Of a stretch of 64,000 bases of DNA, positions 62,901 to 64,000 are shown in pieces. This stretch comes from Poecilobothrus nobilitatus. Lineage: Eukaryota; Arthropoda; Insecta; Diptera; Dolichopodidae. The stretch is from positions 214,664,093 through 214,728,092 of the forward strand of contig OX352773.1 in the NCBI GenBank assembly GCA_947095535.1, read 5' to 3'. The notes under the pieces are model-generated. The model searched no databases. It saw only the letters and a program-made list of their open reading frames with translations, and was not told the origin of the DNA. A program made the translations under genes and the position numbers. Every line of letters starts with the position of its first letter. The first letter of the stretch is position 1.

Positions 62901-63888
62901 CCTTATGTTGGTGGGGGCTTTTGTAGCTGCTTTTCGTATTGACAATTGGACTTCCTTTCATTACAATATCGTTCCAATTTTACTATTCATGTTGGTATGC
63001 TTCACGTGTAAATCTAATATACAACTACTAATGGCTCAGATATTATCTACAATGTATGCTCTGATTATGATGGCTGTCATTGTCGGTACTGCTTTGCAAT
63101 TGGGCGAGGACGGTGTTGGAAGCCCTTCAGCTATTTTCTTAATTGCGATGTGTGGTTCGTTCTTTATAGCGGCGTGTCTGCATCCTCAAGAGTTTTGGTG
63201 CATTACAGCTGGTCTAATTTATTTACTTTCAATTCCATCTATGTACCTTCTATTAATCTTGTATTCAATTATCAATTTAAATGTTGTTTCATGGGGAACT
63301 AGGGAAGTTGTTGCAAAGAAAACTAAAAAAGAATTAGAAGCTGAAAAGAAAGAAGCTGAAGAAGCAACAAAACGAGCTAAACAAAAAAGTTTACTTGGAT
63401 TTTTACAAAGTGGTATTGGTGAAAATCCAGATGAAGATGGCTCCATTGAAATATCATTAGCTGGTCTCTTCCGGTGTATTTTATGTACACATGGTAAAAC
63501 AAGTGATGAAAAAGTCCAACTGACACATATTGCTGATGCATTGGATTCAATCCAAAAACGTTTAGAAACCTTAGAGCATAGCTTAGATCCACATGGACAT
63601 TCAAGCCATCATCATGGACATAGCCGTCGCAGAACAACATCAAGTGGTTCAAAAGATCACCATTTAGCAGCTGTGGCTGAAAAAGATGGAGATGAATCAG
63701 ATACATCATCAAGTGAAAGTTCAGCCCAGAATCATGAAGAACGTGATTTCCTAACAAATCCATATTGGATTGAAGATCCAGAATTACGTAAAGGTGAAGT
63801 TGATTTTATGTCAAGTAGTGAAACTCATTTTTGGAAGGATTTAATTGAAAAATATTTATATCCAATTGATCAGGACAAAGAAGAACAG
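41851..63888 (+). CDS. kkv: Chitin synthase 1, epidermal type (5' four fifths; runs off the window)
   Basis: Joins 41,851-41,972, 60,088-61,555, 61,625-61,892 and 61,955-63,888: 1,264 residues in one frame across all junctions. This family 2 glycosyltransferase of the plasma membrane polymerises UDP-GlcNAc into cuticle and tracheal chitin. Residues 1-41 match the CHS1 N-terminus (RPLGPG, SDDNYSDDESTPLTQDIYGG). Exon 2 holds the N-terminal membrane helices. The catalytic core has CCTMWHET (573-580), DGD (742-744), EDR (846-848) and QRRRW (883-887). A five-helix cluster ends at SWGTRE (1065-1070), then come charged coiled-coil-prone stretches (about 1071-1098, 1137-1164) and a His cluster (1166-1175). 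CHS1 rather than gut CHS2 is supported by the N-terminus and RRRDDQADVKTED. About 300 C-terminal residues, including the usual alternative exon pair, should lie past 64,000. Codon use is A/T-ending. Confidence 0.97.
42022..43333 (-). mobile_element. Hairpin-ended GTCC element, family H3, in intron 1 (copy A)
   Basis: The left end is a hairpin, GCACATTT (42,023-42,030) / AAATGTGC (42,048-42,055), followed by (TCCG)n at 42,070-42,106. The 14-mer GCACATTTCCAAAA (42,023-42,036) recurs inverted and perfect at 43,286-43,299, near the right end CATTCTACCTTG. Inside, a block starting ATAACTCCGGCAC is present twice (about 42,434 and 42,910, period about 476 bp). The architecture is the same as that of the two elements at 23-28 kb: hairpin plus GTCC at one end, inverse of the hairpin base near the other, and internal tandem duplication. 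It begins 50 bp after the exon 1 donor. Confidence 0.8.
43334..49965. other. Chitin synthase intron 1, AT-rich
   Basis: No coding exon or intact repeat is recognised. A (TTG)n microsatellite is at about 45,091-45,118 and short (CAACAA)n at 46,516-46,526; A/T runs are frequent. An intron enhancer is plausible but not visible. Confidence 0.5.
49966..50110 (+). repeat. Single unit related to the foldback core
   Basis: The words GTTACAAAATCAAGG, AATAATTTGTTTAGCG and CACTATTTTAAAGGC follow the same order as in the core of the 18.24-18.97 kb element, so this is a dispersed fragment of that family. It is directly followed by a SINE. Confidence 0.65.
50117..50236 (+). mobile_element. tRNA-derived SINE, family A, copy 7 (internally deleted, + strand)
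   Basis: Head GGGCGTCGGTAGTCTAGTG and tail CCACGCCTGAACAGGACAG ... CATGTCCACATTTATGTGG followed by an A run. The part that should hold the B box is deleted, so it cannot be transcribed by pol III from an internal promoter. It is the only family A copy in the window on the + strand. Confidence 0.8.
50237..52367. other. Chitin synthase intron 1, AT-rich
   Basis: At 50,230-50,305 a short degenerate series of ACAAGATTTT-like words (about four) is present. Otherwise no features. Confidence 0.5.
52368..52537 (-). mobile_element. tRNA-derived SINE, family A, copy 4
   Basis: Minus-strand copy with A box TGGCTTAGTGG and exact B box GGTTCGAATCC. The tail is cut short: the GCAGAGAAATGCATT end is missing and the copy begins at CACATAAATGTGAAGAGG. 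No clear target-site duplication was found, so the 3' part may have been lost later. The open frame at 52,380-52,661 (+) is antisense SINE sequence plus flank. Confidence 0.85.
52538..54105. other. Chitin synthase intron 1, AT-rich
   Basis: No exon or repeat recognised. A slightly GC-richer patch at about 52,790-53,010 has a 66-codon minus-strand frame (52,787-52,987) without a clear family match. Confidence 0.45.
54120..54225 (-). mobile_element. tRNA-derived SINE, family A, copy 5 (short)
   Basis: Head GAGCCTCAGTGGCCTAGTAG and tail TGACAGAGAAATGCATT are present but the middle is largely deleted, including the B box. Direct repeats AGTTATATTAATTT (54,106-54,119) and AGTTTTATTAATTT (54,226-54,239) are a 13/14 target-site duplication, so the copy inserted normally and either arrived or later became deleted. 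Confidence 0.85.
54240..54949. other. Chitin synthase intron 1, AT-rich
   Basis: A short G-rich degenerate run of GATGGGTAA-like words lies at about 54,851-54,897. No other feature. Confidence 0.5.
54950..55330 (-). pseudogene. LINE ORF2 C-terminal relic, same family as 7.7-8.2 kb
   Basis: On the minus strand, fragments read RRLLQRNNLYNQSLVAESEF, then AEIRQLVGVITG. After a frameshift come RRFGMHVDLKYR and the end FLCTCQ...DKDLRSLQTFFRQSG (open at 54,976-55,173). Order and wording parallel the relic at 7,914-8,195 (NLVAEYDFKK, EIRQLVGVI, RILGIHV, FFCTC). Cysteines and the histidine of the zinc cluster are mutated to Tyr or other residues, so it is long dead. Confidence 0.75.
55331..56028. other. 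Chitin synthase intron 1, AT-rich
   Basis: Nothing recognisable beyond A/T runs and a TATA-rich stretch near 55,610. Confidence 0.5.
56029..56180 (+). repeat. Interspersed repeat R3, copy c (diverged)
   Basis: Shares CTCCTTTATGGGGCATAAG and AATAAGCTGTTGATTA...TAGCTATT, in the same order, with the copies at 13,228 and 25,350. It is much more diverged than they are. Confidence 0.55.
56299..57057 (+). mobile_element. Hairpin-ended GTCC element, family H3, inverted copy B in intron 1
   Basis: Reverse-oriented relative to copy A: starts CAAGGCAGAATGTAAACC with GCGCACATTTCCAAAAG near 56,331 and ends at GGAAATGTGC (57,046-57,055) after GGACGGACAGAGTGAAACTA. It is shorter than copy A because the 476-bp block is single and eroded. 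A recent-looking 49-bp tandem duplication lies at 56,736-56,833. Confidence 0.8.
57210..57430. repeat. Interspersed repeat R4, copy b (diverged)
   Basis: Parallels 14,326-14,565 in a series of ordered short matches (see that entry). Class unknown. Confidence 0.5.
57431..58357. other. Chitin synthase intron 1, AT-rich
   Basis: No exon or repeat recognised. Confidence 0.5.
58371..58563 (-). mobile_element. tRNA-derived SINE, family A, copy 6
   Basis: Complete-looking minus-strand copy: head GGGGCCTCGGTGGCCTAGTA, B box GGTTCCAATCC, the GTAAGAGTTATTCCCCCTTA body and the tail GTGGCAGAGAAATGCATT with an A run. Direct repeats GATTTAAAATTTT (58,358-58,370) and GATTTTAAATTTT (58,564-58,576) are a 12/13 target-site duplication. 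Confidence 0.92.
58577..60087. other. End of chitin synthase intron 1
   Basis: AT-rich sequence leading to the acceptor TATCTTTTAG. An ATG-led 40-nt stretch before a donor-like GTAAAT (58,911-58,950) was considered as an alternative first exon but does not join exon 2 in frame. The open frame at 59,601-59,801 has no domain. Confidence 0.5.
60088..61555 (+). CDS. kkv: Chitin synthase exon 2 (N-terminal membrane domain)
   Basis: Residues 41-530. It starts after TATCTTTTAG and opens SQRTIQETKGWDVFRDPP. It contains the first membrane helix (about residues 79-103, VVAYLMTFIIVLGGGVIA), the NKDLGRDKQF and PEEERIAW loops and several further helices, and ends ALNRRRDDQADVKTE before GTTAGT at 61,556. 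The open frame continues through the intron to a stop at 61,622-61,624, so splicing is required; the conserved text resumes at 61,625. Confidence 0.95.
61625..61892 (+). CDS. kkv: Chitin synthase exon 3
   Basis: Residues 531-619 plus one base. Reads DLEEIQKEKGDEYYETISVH, then IYACCTMWHETKDEMMEFLK, the conserved start of the catalytic domain, and ends YYEFE before GTAAGC at 61,893. The intron after it is 62 nt. Drosophila has CATMWHET at this motif as I remember it; here the second residue is Cys. Confidence 0.95.
61955..63888 (+). CDS. kkv: Chitin synthase exon 4 (catalytic core and C-terminal helix cluster)
   Basis: Residue 620 (split) to 1,264. It opens THVFFDDAFEISDHSD after TTTTCAG and carries the DGD, EDR, QRRRW and SWGTRE motifs. 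The region before SWGTRE, where substitutions giving resistance to chitin-synthesis inhibitors are known in mites and moths, looks like the ordinary insect sequence. The exon ends DQDKEEQ at CAG before GTAATT (63,889); reading on would stop after two codons. Confidence 0.95.
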
Positions 63889-64000
63889 GTAATTTAATTA
63901 TATACCATAAGTTATTGAAGAAGTACAGTATCAAATGTCAATGTTTTAATGTTTTTACAGCCAATAGAAAAGGCCATTTTTTTTCTTGTGAAAAATTCAT
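63889..64000 (+). other. Chitin synthase intron 4 (start) to window edge
   Basis: The donor GTAATT follows residue 1,264. An acceptor-like TTTTTACAG ends at 63,960, but the sequence after it reads PIEKAIFFLVKN in phase, not the conserved continuation expected for CHS1, so the intron probably goes on beyond the window. Confidence 0.5.

Noticed and set aside
63961..64000. Fifth coding exon of chitin synthase
   Set aside because: In-phase translation does not resemble the conserved CHS1 continuation and the window ends; not enough to call.

Overview
The window looks like nuclear DNA of an insect, most likely a fly (Diptera). It is very AT-rich, full of poly-A and poly-T runs, and carries one clear protein-coding gene: the epidermal chitin synthase CHS1 (Drosophila krotzkopf verkehrt, kkv). 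The recognisable repeats also fit insects: tRNA-derived SINEs, I-group LINE fragments, and non-autonomous elements with (GTCC)n stretches and terminal hairpins like the DINE-1/mini-me group. Identifications come from reading the sequence and from memory of the families; nothing was searched.

Layout. From 1 to about 41,680 I see no host protein gene. This part holds tRNA-derived SINEs, LINE relics, a foldback-like element (18.24-18.97 kb) and a 5-kb repeat-dense block (22.97-28.13 kb). That block contains two DINE-like elements in opposite orientation, each carrying a central tandem array: 147-bp units in the first, 259-bp and 307-bp units in the second. Directly after it, at 28,259-30,131, a full-length U6 snRNA sequence is joined to a 5'-truncated I-type LINE, and one 11-bp target-site duplication flanks the pair. 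It reads as a U6-LINE chimeric retrocopy made by template switching.

The chitin synthase gene starts at 41,851 and runs off the right edge on the + strand. A 122-nt first coding exon is followed by an intron of about 18.1 kb, then by three exons separated by introns of only 69 and 62 nt. The window encodes the first 1,264 residues, about four fifths of the usual protein; the C-terminal part lies beyond 64,000. A perfect 22-nt palindrome sits 20 nt upstream of the start codon. The long first intron holds SINEs, a LINE relic and two opposite-facing copies of a third hairpin-ended element, one of them beginning 50 bp after the exon 1 donor.

Only one host gene is present, so no pathway layout can be read. 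The biology here is a large developmental enzyme gene embedded in repeat-rich DNA, with several informative retrotransposition and rolling-circle-type element structures beside it.
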